From Marisa cornuarietis (lineage: Eukaryota > Mollusca > Gastropoda > Architaenioglossa > Ampullariidae), in NCBI GenBank assembly GCA_004794655.1, contig SMMW01000622.1, forward strand, positions 7,005,501-7,069,500: a DNA stretch of 64,000 nt, in the 5' to 3' direction. Below the pieces are notes generated by a model that made no database searches, had not been told where the DNA came from, and saw nothing but the letters and a program-made list of their open reading frames with translations. The position numbers and the translations under genes were made by a program. Positions 11,736 to 22,335 of this stretch are shown here, piece by piece (position 1 is the stretch's first letter; the number at the start of each line of letters is the position of its first letter).

Positions 11736-12502
11736 CATTTTTATAGCGCATATTCACACTCATAGAGAGCATGCTTTTAGTTAAAACGGGGAAGAGACAT
11801 GGACTAAATGGATAGAACACGAGGGACGGAAGAATAAACGACAGTACTGACGATAAACAGAAAACAAAGATAGAAAACACAGAAAGGTACCAAGTAACAG
11901 GAACAGAGAATATAGTGATTCGGCAGAGAAAGATGGGGAGAAAAGTAGCAAGAGCGGAAGGGGGGAGGGTAAGAAGGACTAGCACGGTGTGGACTGTGTT
12001 AGGAGTAATGCTTAAGGAAGAGGTGCGTTTTCGGTGCAGATGTGAAAGATTCAGTTGTATGAAGGTGGCGGATATGGAAAGGGAAAGAGTTCCATTGTTT
12101 TGATGCACAGTAGCCGAAAATCCTGTGACCGTATGTTGTTGTTCTGGTGACAGGAACAGTTAGGATACGCTCATCAGACGAAGAGCGTAGTTGTCTGGCT
12201 GGAACGTAAAGGATGAGAAGTTCAGAGAAATAGTCAGGACAGGAGGCTGCAAAGAAATTAAAACGCAGCACAGACAGTTTGTACTGGATGCGAGAACAGA
12301 TGGGTAGCCAGTGGGGAGAACGAAGGAGAGGAGTGACATGGTCCCGTTTCGTGGCTCTAAGCATCAGACGTGCAGCGGAGTTCTTTACTTTCTGGAGTCT
12401 CTGAATGAGGTAGTCAGGACAGCCTGCGAGTAAGGAGTTACAGTAGTCAAGTCGAGAAAGAACAAACGCACAGACAAGAGTGTTGGTAGCACGTGCCAAC
12501 AA
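11736..12502 (-). mobile_element. L2/CR1-type LINE, 3' part of reverse transcriptase ORF
   Basis: A 167-codon minus frame carries FVLSRLDYCNSLLAGCPDY, IQRLQKVKNSAARLMLRA, HVTPLLRSPHWLPICSRIQY, YKLSVLRF, LRSSSDERILTVP and WNSFPFHIRHLHTTESF. This is the conserved region after the RT domain in L2/CR1/Rex-type LINEs, ending KTHLFLKHYS and stop at 11999. Its 3' tail runs to (AAT)n and is split by the MITE at 11026-11723. It is truncated at the 5' end near 12500, and this part of the frame is open. Confidence 0.85.
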
Positions 12503-13975
12503 ACACGGAATTGGTTGGTTTCTAGTTCCAGCTCATAGACCTGCTCTCTTGAGTCAGCAGACCAACTGAAGTGTAAGTTCGTGGTGTACGCATTGTTCCA
12601 CCTGTGATCATCCCGTGACAGATGACGCAAGCACCTGTGACTTTGGTCTAGCAGCACGTGACTGCCCGCTGCGGTTGCACGCAGCACTTCGTGTTCCGCT
12701 GATGATCGCTTTGAAGTAGATTCCATTGGCTCGCTATTTGTTCTCCGAAACTAGAATTGGTTTGCTAAATGCCAAAACAGCAACCACTGTCAATTGCAAG
12801 GTATCGATCTGCTCGTAGCTATGAATAGCCAGTTACCTCCCCTTCGCGATTTGTGGTTTCTTGAAAAATTGAGAAATCGTGAATTCTTGTTCCACGTCTT
12901 TTGAGGCCAGTGCTATTTGTGTCCAAAGCCCTTCTCGGAAAATGGAGAGGTCTTTTGCACGTGTCCCCGCCCTAGTTTACAAATAAAATTGTAATTTTCA
13001 GCTGCTCACATCAATACGAGGACAGAAAGTTTGCGAAATTTTAGTTCTAAAATGACACCACTTATTTTCTTCATGTCACAACTATTTTGAATCAGCACTT
13101 CTAAACCTGTTCATTATAATTCCAACGTATTTTGTCATTGTCATTATTCATCCTGCCAACTTACACGTCTGTAGTTGCTAACTTCCCACGACCCCTTGTC
13201 CGTCTGACCTCAGTAGCAAAATACTATCGGATGCTTCCTGCCCTAACCGCGGTTCTCACCTACGCCCTCGTGACGCGATGCCAATTTCCTCAAATATTCA
13301 AAACCAGTTTGTTTCAGCTTTTCAAGATTGCATTTCACTCCCAAGTCTCTTTTGGATCTTCTCAAGCGAGTGTTGTGCCTTCAAACCACAAAGGAAGTGG
13401 CAAAGCTTCAAAGAAAATGATATATCTACATGTCCTCATTTAATTTCGTGTCTCCATTTTCAATTTAGGGGTGCAAAAAAAAGTTATTAATACATTTTAG
13501 CTTTTAACACATCGATCTAGCAGAGCACAATCACTCCGGTTCCTACAATAATTCTGATTAAAATTTCCGAAAACTTTACGACCTCCCCTCGAAACGTCAA
13601 CATACTACTACAAATCCCGCAGTCACTCCATCAGATGTTGTTTACGCTGTTTGAAATCTCCTCACAAGGTTTTAAGGTAATTTTACACAAAACTCAGCCT
13701 TTCAATAGTTGGATTACATTTACAATCACTTATTTAAATACTGTTATCCTTTGATCTTCTATAGCGCTCATTTTAAATCCTCACATACTCGCGTGGCTGG
13801 TAACACGAGTCAACAAACGTTTTAAAGCAGTAGCAAGTGCATTATTAGGATGCTGGGGAACACAAAACTCTCTTCCTATCTCTGCGCTTTTGCCAAAGGT
13901 ATTTGTGACATCCGGGGCCTTGGAAGTAGCCTGCTTCATCTAACCTACATGTATGTGAGCGCTCGAAATCCTTCT
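12503..13975. other. Non-coding stretch, no gene seen
   Basis: No recognisable element. Frames of up to about 110 codons (12385-12726 minus, 13132-13443 plus) have no identifiable domain. Confidence 0.45.
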
Positions 13976-14890
13976 GCACAAATGGGATTTGACGACCTGC
14001 GGATAGGAGTGCAGTCACTAGTCCTACCACTTCCAAGAAACAAAGGAAGCAGCAAACAGTGCCAGAACTACGAAACAATATGTCTACTCAGCCACCCACG
14101 AAAAGTCCGCTGAAAGTCGTACAGAACCGCATCAACACCACAAATAAGAAACTGACAGCAGAAGAACAGGTAGGGACAGAGTTGAGCAGATCTTCAACTG
14201 TCACATCCTGATAAAAAAAAGAATCTTCAGCATCGGTGTGATCTGTATCATAACTTCATAAAAAGAGTCTGTCATGTGACGCGAAAATTCAGCATCGAAA
14301 ATGGTCTCGTCCAAGTAAACGAAGAGCTGAATAAGAAGATCTCAACAAGTGTAGTACTGCCGGATAAACAAGTTGGAGCTTTCTTTCACACGACGGTAGG
14401 CGTCCGTCAAGTGTGCTCCCTCTCCCACCACCTGCGCCTTTTAGCATCATTTTGGAGAAAATCTTGTGTGAAACCTTCCACGACCATCAATCACACTTCC
14501 ACTTCCATAGAAGGCCTTTTTGCAACCTACGCTTTGCAGATGACGAGGAGGCTCCTCCTGATCTCGTACAAAGAACATAAACCAATGACTGTATGAAACA
14601 CAGTCACCACACTCGTAGGACTCCAGAAACCCCCTACTTGCAACAGTCAAGCGGTACAAGCCATGCGACCCGATACATAAGATTGTTTTTCAAGGTATCT
14701 TGGAAGGTGGTCGACGCCACGGGGCCAGAGGAAGAACTGGCTCACGAATGTGACGGGGTAAACTGATCTTGCCACAAACTTTATTGTGGGTCTTCCTGTG
14801 CAAGACTGTCGCCCAAAACAGGCGTAAGTGCAGGCCTTGTCAGCTGCTCCATCTATCCACGTGCTCCTCCACCCCCCAACGACCGGTACC
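13976..14890 (+). mobile_element. RTE-like LINE copy 2, internally deleted
   Basis: Plus-strand fragments in order are QSLVLPLPRNKGSSKQCQNY, TICLLSHPRKV, LTAEEQVGTE, FFHTTVGVRQVCSLS, KPSTTINHTSTSIEGLFATY and LQMT; the last stands where the RT motif FADD should be. The text then jumps to RRLLLISYKEHKPMT, so roughly 100 codons between the catalytic site and the thumb are missing. The end (14690-14890) corresponds to the GRRRG and NRRK C-terminal segments. It is the same family as the copy at 3158-5627. Several frameshifts make it non-functional. Confidence 0.75.
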
Positions 14891-15564
14891 AGTCAAGGAA
14901 CAATTGACGAACGACCCACTGGACAGGAGAAAAGGTGCTGACTGGACACAAGGTGGTATGCATGACAGGGGACGCCATACTAACCACTTTTAGCATGAGG
15001 TGACTTGTGAACGGCAGACGAGGTATGGGCAGGAAATGGCATGAGGACGAAATTAGAGTCGGCTTAATGACAGAAGATGTCATGAGAACAGTAGGAGTCA
15101 GCATATGGACAAGAGATGGCATTAGGTCAGCAGGCAGCATACGGACAGGAGACAGCATGGGGACAAGAGATCCCCTGGAGAAAAATTCGGGATGCAAACA
15201 TGAGACTAGCATACTCTAAACCAACCACTCACATCGATAAACGGCTGTCTCAATTTACCAGTGTTTACCTACTTTGTCTTGATGTTCATTTAAGAAAAAA
15301 AAACAGTGAACTATTTGTCATGAGATAACTCTAGGGGGTAGGTAACAATCGACCCACTTAGTGTCCAGAGCGGCTGTTGACAAGCCTGAGGCCCTTTGGC
15401 GAGGAAGTAGGGGGCGTATGTTTTGGTATGGACGCCTAAATGGCGGGTAGAACAGACGACTCTAAGTGATTTCGGCCGCCATGCGTCACCGATGGCTGGC
15501 TAAACGTCAACAAATGTCTAGGGAGAGAGGGAAAGATATCCCGAAGGCGCACACCCACCAAGAG
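14891..15564. other. Non-coding stretch between LINE and repeat family A
   Basis: The segment 15000-15180 holds several degenerate copies of a GGCAYGAGGAC/GGACAAGAGATGGCAT motif. The segment 15340-15560 may be the unique upstream (U3) part of the following family A copy, but it does not match the DNA upstream of copy 1. Confidence 0.3.
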
Positions 15565-16784
15565 TGACCAATGGCATCCCTCGATGTATGTATCTGTGAG
15601 AATGTAGAGATATAAGTAGAGAGAAGAGCACCCCGGTAGTGTAGTGGTTAAAACACTCGCTTGTCACCACTGCAGTGAGCGGCTCAGGGTTCAGATCTCG
15701 TCTCAGGACACGTTCTGTATGTGACACCTGTTCGCAGGGCTGGGTGTCGGGGGTTTTCTCCGGGTACTCCGGTTTCCTTTCCCTCCCTTTCCCGCAAGGT
15801 GGAAGCACTTTCCCACTAACTAAACCAACCAACCAACCAACCACTTCATTTACTTTCCGGCAAAATCGTCAGAGCGGGTCAGTAGCCAAAGCGACTTCAG
15901 CTTTCTAACGCCAGTTATACTTCTGCCTTGGACCGAGTATTAGCCACGAGGGCAAGACTCGGGAGGAAAGAAGTTGGGTTAGAGAACCTTGAGAGAAGGA
16001 GGCAAGTAATTGACGACGGACTGTCAAGACTGCCTGCTGTCGCCGTAGAAGGAAGGGCTACTCGACTGTGGGCTCGTTCTACCGGTGTGAGAGGTAGACG
16101 TTCGACGTTGAGGCCGTCAGAAGTCGTCGGTTCTCAAGGGCTGAGACCGTCTGTGGTGGTGTTCGTTTGGCGGCTGTACGAGGCATTACAGTCGCCGAAG
16201 AACCCACGTGTGTACCCTCGAGTGGTACAAAGCTCGAATCTGTGTCACCGGGAGAAGCAGTCGTCGATCTCTGACGGGGTGACAGTTCGAGGAGGAAGAC
16301 GACGGACCATCAGCCATCACTTCGAAGGGAAATCGTCAGTGTGTCGTGACAGTCAGCAGAAGTATTGGACTCACAACAAACCAGCTGTAACAGAGCTAAG
16401 TTGGTGCGCTTGCGAGTGTGTATGGTATTTGTAAAGAGAGGTAACGGCACTGTAACATCAGATGTACGCTTTAGCACGGATAGTATTGGGACCCCCCTAG
16501 ACGAGTCCATTTGATTGTGTTTTGTTGAAATGCTTTTGTAATTAATAAATCTTTTCTTTATTGTTAAATTGAAATCACACGTCGTTGAGTATTGTGTTCG
16601 GGAAAGAGCAGGGGTGGGGGCTTGTGAGCCAAGTTGGGGACTTGAATGACCGACGTGTGATTATCGTGTTTTCCCCTGCAGTTAATGTTGACGTGGGCGG
16701 CTAGTGTTGAGTAACTAGTGCCCACGTGCCCTTTCCCCGGGGCCAGTATTCACGTTCTGGTTGAGAGACCAGGGATACTGTCAC
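15565..16784 (+). mobile_element. LTR-like repeat family A, copy 2
   Basis: Second copy of the repeat at 132-1152 in the same orientation, about 15.4 kb downstream. It keeps the AATAAA signal (16544) and the terminal TGTCAC, but the primer-site-like string reads TGGGGGCTTGTGAGCC here. A tRNA-derived SINE (15629-15845) is inserted near its 5' end. Because unrelated LINEs in both orientations lie between the copies and no gag/pol is present, the pair is better read as two insertions than as one element's LTRs. The 168-codon frame at 15928-16434 is broken in copy 1 and is not regarded as a gene. Confidence 0.6.
15629..15845 (+). mobile_element. tRNA-derived SINE, family S1
   Basis: The head has A-box-like TAGTGTAGTGGTTAA and B-box-like GGTTCAGATCTC at tRNA spacing. 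The body, with ACACCTGTTCGCAGGGCTGG and GGGTACTCCGGTTTCC, ends in a CAAGGTGGAAGCACTTTCC segment and an (ACCA)n tail. Other copies are at 19754-19961 and 50150-50320 (minus), with a body fragment at 48868. It is transcribed by Pol III in principle and moved by a LINE. Confidence 0.8.
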
Positions 16785-17879
16785 GCTATTATCCTATATG
16801 AAATATTTACATAAGCTGATTGTTGCTGCTCCCTAGTGTGTGTTACACGTGTGAGTGAAAGTAGTTTATTTCCTCTCACGTTTGGAAATATGGTAAAGCG
16901 ATTACAACACTCACTCGAGGCTTGCCAGCATGTTCAAAAGTTTCAAATCGTGTTTACGTGATGTGGGTTTCATTTGCTCACAAGAGACTGGATACTTAGA
17001 AAAGCAGCTGAAATAAGAGGAAGGTCAATCAACGTTAATATTATTTAAAGCGGAAGTCCAACAAGGCGCAAAATACTGAGTAGCCTCTACGAAAGTGAAA
17101 AAAAAAACCCAAACATTTCTGGCACATAATCCTAACCCTAATTCTAGTCACTGGAGACCGACAGGTCGAGGTCAGGTAGGCAGTGCACAAGTTCCTTTCA
17201 CTGCACATCGATACGTCAACTGCAGCTGGGTGCTCCTCTTCGTCTTTGCAGTTTTACAAAGCGGAATCACTCATAAAATGTGCACGTTCTCGAGTGCCAC
17301 TGATAAAATCTCTAAAGCTTAAAAAAAGGTCAAAGTTGATGCAGAACATCCTTATCTTGAGCTCGCACGTGCAGACTCCAAATCCTGTCTGTTCGAGACT
17401 AAGCACGTTTTCCTCTCTATGGTTTCCTTGGGACGAGACAGTTTTTTATGGGGGAAGGGAGGACGGGGGGAAGTGAAACCTAATTTTAGCGTGCGTCGCA
17501 ATAAGGCTGCTGTTCGCGCTGTGGTCTAGCTGTGAAGGACTTTCAGTTACTGTATACAAAACAGACACATGGTGCATTGCGAAAAAATCTACTGTTTACT
17601 TAATAAAATATTATTAACTGTGGAATAAAGAAACGAAAAATGTATCACCCATGATACACAGCCATTTCTTTTTACCTTTAGAAAAAAAAATCGAGAAGTT
17701 AACCAAAATACATAAGATGATAAGAGAGAGTATGCGAGAAAATTGCAATAGCTCAGGCTTGAATAAGAAGAACTAGAGAGCGTTTTTATCGCACAGCATC
17801 ACAATCTAGGCAGGTCGCACTCACACGCTGACCAACAATAATAACATGAAAAACACTAACATTATTATACTGAACACAG
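16785..17879. other. Non-coding stretch, no gene seen
   Basis: Nothing recognisable; short frames only. Confidence 0.5.
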
Positions 17880-18030
17880 TCAGCCACTGGGCCGGCAAAG
17901 AAGCCACGTGCAGAAGGTTCCAAGTGAAAAGAAAGAACTACAAGCCCGAGACAGGGTTTGAACACAGGACAGCCGATCATCACTGTAATAGTGACATGCG
18001 TGTTAACCACTACGCCATCGGGAACGCGTA
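17880..18030 (-). mobile_element. tRNA-derived SINE, family S2-like
   Basis: Read on the minus strand it starts GGCGTAGTGGTTAACACG (A box) and continues to GTGTTCAAACCC (B box), then a short body containing GTTCTTTC. The head resembles the S2 copies at 25087-25263 and 53895-54085; the body is more divergent. Confidence 0.65.
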
Positions 18031-18930
18031 AAAAAGGTGGACTGATAGAAGTAATGCGCATAATAAGCTAGATAGTATTATCCCACTTAGCGATAGGGCG
18101 AAAGAAATAACTGAAAAATAGGTAGGGATGTTATTTAAACAAAATCCCATAAAACATCGAAAAGGGCAGATGGAAAAAAAGAGATTGAGAGAGAAAGAAT
18201 AGGTAGAAACTGACCCAAAAAGGAGAGGGTCACGACGAACGAAGGGAAATAAGAGGCCTGTGTAGCCATTATCTCCCTGCAATAGGCACGCTGCATACTG
18301 TAATAGTTCTCATACATCATTTCATTGCCATCGACCCCAACAGAACTACGTCAAGGAAACTGTGCCTTTGTTTGTCTCGAATAATTATGCAACACGCGTT
18401 AACCAAGGCATTTAAAGAGGTATTTGATGATGCTAGTAATGATGATGACGATAGCAGTGAATTTTAGGGTGATGCGAAGAAAGAGATCGTATCAGAGTTG
18501 TCAACCCCGGCGGCGACAGCGTTGTCTTGGTGACGTCAGCGGGACTAATCAGACCATCGACACGACTGTTGGCTGACGTCTTATGCAGGGATCGTGCCCC
18601 AGTTTCTGTTTGTTCATCTGTGCCACGGAAAGGGGAAGAGTCGGCCATTAACTGGCCGAGGAACAAAGATTGAAACAAACACGTTCATATCAAACCATTT
18701 TTATGAGATTTTTTAAATTATTTACAGCTTTTATATTTGCAACGCTCTATTATTCGCTGTCTTCTGCTTATCTGCGCCTGGGGACCTGAGATATGCTTGC
18801 CTCTAAATCATCCCTTGTCTGACGTAATTAGACGGTCAGTCCTCCTGACATAAAGCATGTGAAATCATCTTGAGAGGCCGCATATTGAGCCGACTTTCTT
18901 TCAACCGATTTCATCCAGTGAACACAAATA

Positions 18931-19661
18931 CAGTTGAACCTCAATTATCCGGTTTAATGACCGGCGCCCGTCATCCGGATAATCAAAAATCACGGATAAT
19001 CCAAAATAATTCTAAAAATTTGCAAATGCTAGAGTAGGTGCAATATCACGCACTGTTTGATTTCCGATGAAAGCTTAGCAATTGATTCCTCCTTTAAAGC
19101 ACGTTCAGCAATGTGCAGCTTCATAGCAATTGACAAAACATATCTTTTCACTCACATACAGGAGCCTAACATTTCGGCGCCAACTTAGGCGAAGCCGCTT
19201 TCTAAACTCGAGATGCGGACGCCAACTGGATGAACAGGGAACAAGGCGTCGCCTTCACGGACGGTGCGACCCTTACACAATCTTTTCCAAGAAAAGTGTT
19301 GAAGCAGAAGACAAATGTCAAAACTTATTGACGAATGGCAATCGTCGGGATTTGGAAAAAGGGGAGGGAGAGTGTTCGGAACGAGTCCTCTGCATTGGAT
19401 TAATTCTAATGGTTTATCGAGGCAGGGATCGCCTGGCTGGTGCACAGATGGATGCTATACTTTCAATCATTTTAGAATAATTCTCTTAAACCTATCGACA
19501 AAGAAACCTGTGACACACGTAGTGTACATTCCTGGAATTCTTGGCGGCGAAATCTTGGCGATCTTGTGATGTCTAGCAGTTTTTTGTTTTGTTTTTAATT
19601 AGGCGATCCCGGATAACCCAATGCACGGTTAATTGAAGATCGGATAATCGAAGTTCCACTG
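18931..19661. mobile_element. Pogo/Tigger-like non-autonomous DNA transposon
   Basis: The left end CAGTTGAACCTCAATTATCC and the right end (reverse complement CAGTGGAACTTCGATTATCC) form a terminal inverted repeat matching at about 18 of 22 positions. TA lies directly outside each end. The CAGTGGAACCTCGATTATCCG-type terminus and TA target are those of pogo/Tigger-type Tc1-mariner elements. The 731-base interior has no transposase; the 116-codon frame at 19130-19480 has no recognisable DDE or HTH motif. Subterminal CCGGATAATC motifs recur at both ends. Confidence 0.7.
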
Positions 19662-19753
19662 TATAAACAAAGCTGTTTGCAGAGACAAAGAAATTGCAAA
19701 GCCATGTTTAGTTCCGCAAATATCTTTCCTCCCTGACAAATGTATCAAAGAAC

Positions 19754-19961
19754 GGTTGGTTGGTTAGAAAAGTGCTTCCACTTTGCGGCGATTTCGCACT
19801 ATGGGGGAAAAGGGAGTGGGGAGGAAATCGGAGTACCAGGAGAAAACCCCCGGCACCCAGCCTTGCGAACAGGTGTCAAATACAGAGTGTCCCGAGACGA
19901 GATCTGAACCCTGAGCCGCTCACTGCAGTGGTGACAAGCGAGTGTTATAACCGAGACACTG
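19754..19961 (-). mobile_element. tRNA-derived SINE, family S1
   Basis: Near full-length minus-strand copy of the S1 family. The head has CACTCGCTTGTCACCACTGC and GGTTCAGATCTC, the body has ACACCTGTTCGCAAGG, and the tail is AACCAACCAACC. Confidence 0.8.
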
Positions 19962-20019
19962 TTTGAAAGACCATTTGCTAATATACTGCCCCTTCCGCTT
20001 GACCTAGTCAGCGATGATG

Positions 20020-21250
20020 ATGATGATTATTATTATTATTATTTATAATGCGCAGGTATCCATTCAAAAGAATGCTCATTGCGCAGCAAAAACAGAAGAG
20101 AAGAAAAAAAGAAAACAACAGGACTTTTTCGAAACGTGGTTGCTGAGGTGATGGTGGACAATGACGATGGCAGAGCATTTCAGAGCTTAGGTGCAGCGTT
20201 TTTGAAGGCTCTGGCTCCAATGCGCTTCTTGTTTGTGTCTGCCACTGCAGGGAGACAGAAGCGTGACAGGGAGCCAGAGCGCAGGCCACGTGACGGCTGG
20301 TAAGGAGAAACTACCTCTTGCAAATAGTCAGGAGCAGTTTTGAACATGCAGGACTGAGCAATCGAAAGCACTTAGTAATCAAGACGCTTGTTTACTGAGA
20401 GCCAGTGAAGGCTCCGTAGTATAGGGTTGATGTGCTCATTGGACGACTTTGCACGGATGACAATCCTAGCGGCTGTGTTCTGAACTCTTTGGAGTCGATC
20501 TAACTGCGTAGCAGGTATACCCCACAATGCACTATTGCAGTAGTCTAATCTCCATATGACGGTACACAGCAAGTGAGTTGGCAGCAGCCTGAGTCAGCGT
20601 GGGCCGTAATCTACCTAAATCCTCAAAAAGTAGTAGCATTTTGACACAACAGAACTAACATATGGTTGCACATGGAGAGCTCTGCATCAATAAAGAGCCC
20701 TAGGTCCCGTACATAGTCAGCAAAGGCTACGGAGGCATCACCGACCTGCACAGCACTAATGCCGATCTGCTCCGTCTGGCCCTGGGGCCGCACAGTAACG
20801 CTTCTGTCTTGTCGTCGTTGAGTTTAAGACGATTCCTGATCATCCAGGCCTTCACCGCAACACAAGATTCAAGTCGTAGAAGCGCAATCCTAGCCACTGC
20901 TGGGTCGGGGGGTAAACTGTTCAGAATCTGTGTATTGTCCGCAACGAACTGATGTCCCATCTGAAAACATTCAATTACACGTCCAAGCTGTTAAGTGTAT
21001 ACCGAAAATAACAAAGGAGCCAGAACGGATCCCGGTGGCACGCCACACACCAGAGGAACTGCCTCAGAGCTCGCAGAGCTAACAATCACTCTCTGAGATC
21101 TATCGGCAAGATAGGAGGCAATCCACTGCAGCGCAGCGCCCTCAATACCAGCCTCCGACTAGGCGACGACAGTCTCTGGAGCAGCAGGCGGTGGTTGATA
21201 GTGTCAAACGCACTACTCAGGTCAAGTAATACTAAAGGCACTCCGTGGTT
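20020..21250 (-). mobile_element. CR1/L2-type LINE, reverse transcriptase part
   Basis: Minus-strand pieces in RT order are GVPLVLLDLSSAFDTINHRL, GVPPGSVLAPLLFSVYT and FVADNTQIL (catalytic box, normally FADDTQI). They are followed by VAVKAWMIRNRLKLNDDKTE, RLDYCNSALWGIPATQLDRL, QRVQNTAARIVIRA, ILRSLHWLSVNKRLDY, YLQEVVSPYQPSRGLRSGSL and IGARAFKNAAPKL. It ends in a TTATAAATAATAATAAT tail near 20020. Frameshifts split it into at least four frames and the D-D catalytic pair is altered, so it is inactive. A second tail of the same family lies at 23605-23715. Confidence 0.88.
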
Positions 21251-22020
21251 CGAAATTTTAATCAAAGAAATATATCATGTACTCTTGTCCGTCTCGTTTG
21301 AAAGAGATAATTTTTGAAAAAATTTTTAACTAAATTTTTTTATAAGTAAAAATGAAAAACTATTAATTTTTAACTGTAACGTTTGGCTGCGCTCCAGCAC
21401 TAAAACAGTGTAAGGGAGGCAACTTCGTTAGGAAGAAAACAAAAGTGTGCAAGTTATTCTCCCTGTTTCAATCTACAGTGCGGACAGGATTTGTCTGCCG
21501 GGGAATGCCATCAAAGATGGTTGATAATTTTCTTTCCTTTTGTTTCGGTCACTTAAGTTCGAAATGTAATATTTCCTTTATTCTAATGACCTAAAAGACT
21601 GCGCTTTTTCTTACACATGACAAATCCGTGGGGGGGGTGTGTGTGTGTGTAAATATAGGTTTTTAGATAAGTGTAGTATCTAGACATCCTTATCAACCAA
21701 TATATATTAAGAAGGAAAGTGAACAGTTTGAAAGTTAACGTTTAAAAAATTCCTTGTTCGGCCTGATCTGTATTAGTACCTCTTCGATGAGTGCAGCGAA
21801 TGCAAGAATATGAGCTCTTGTAGGTGTTCGTGGATTTTTATTTCCTTTTGCTATTATGAACACTTCTAGCTTCCCCTCATAAGGACGTGTTGCAAAAAAT
21901 TATGCTTGCTACACAATTCATATATAAATATTAAGATTTATTTTGTTTACACTTCTTTTTGCATAATTATTCAACGTTTATTTCAAATAATATAAATGCT
22001 GATAAACAAAACTATCAAAA
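21251..22020. other. AT-rich spacer
   Basis: No feature recognised between the LINE and the 3' end of the mucin-like gene. Confidence 0.4.
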
Positions 22021-22030
22021 TATTGAAATA

Positions 22031-22036
22031 TTTATT
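22031..22036 (-). promoter_or_regulatory. Candidate poly(A) signal of the mucin-like gene
   Basis: AATAAA on the minus strand, about 300 bases beyond the stop codon at 22336 and followed by AT-rich sequence. It is the first perfect signal found downstream. Confidence 0.5.
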
Positions 22037-22335
22037 TCTGAGCAGGAAAAGGCACAGTTCAAGATGTAAGATCACAGAGAAAGCACAGACTTTAGAGGAA
22101 GGCTATTTCAGAAAAGTGTTAACTGTCTGCAAAAGCATTCAGTTCTGCAAATCTTTCCTTCATACTACAGCCGTGGAAACATATATCAATAGGTAAAGCT
22201 GGAAAGGGATTTCTGTTCATGAAGCTCTCAATCTTGATGATGCAAAATACACTACAACAGTTTTTTTTTCTCAGTTTTTCTAAAAATTTTAAGAACACTT
22301 TTGTTATGCTGGAAATGAAGATATTCGATCGTTCA

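Noticed and set aside
15629..15700. Possible functional tRNA gene
   Set aside because: A and B boxes are present, but the head does not keep a full cloverleaf and is followed by a SINE body and tail shared with other copies.
15928..16434. 168-codon frame in repeat family A copy 2
   Set aside because: The frame is broken by indels in copy 1 and has no recognised domain; it lies in the LTR-like leader.
132..16784. One 16.6 kb LTR retrotransposon bounded by the two family A copies
   Set aside because: The DNA between contains LINEs in both orientations and MITEs, and no gag, protease or integrase.
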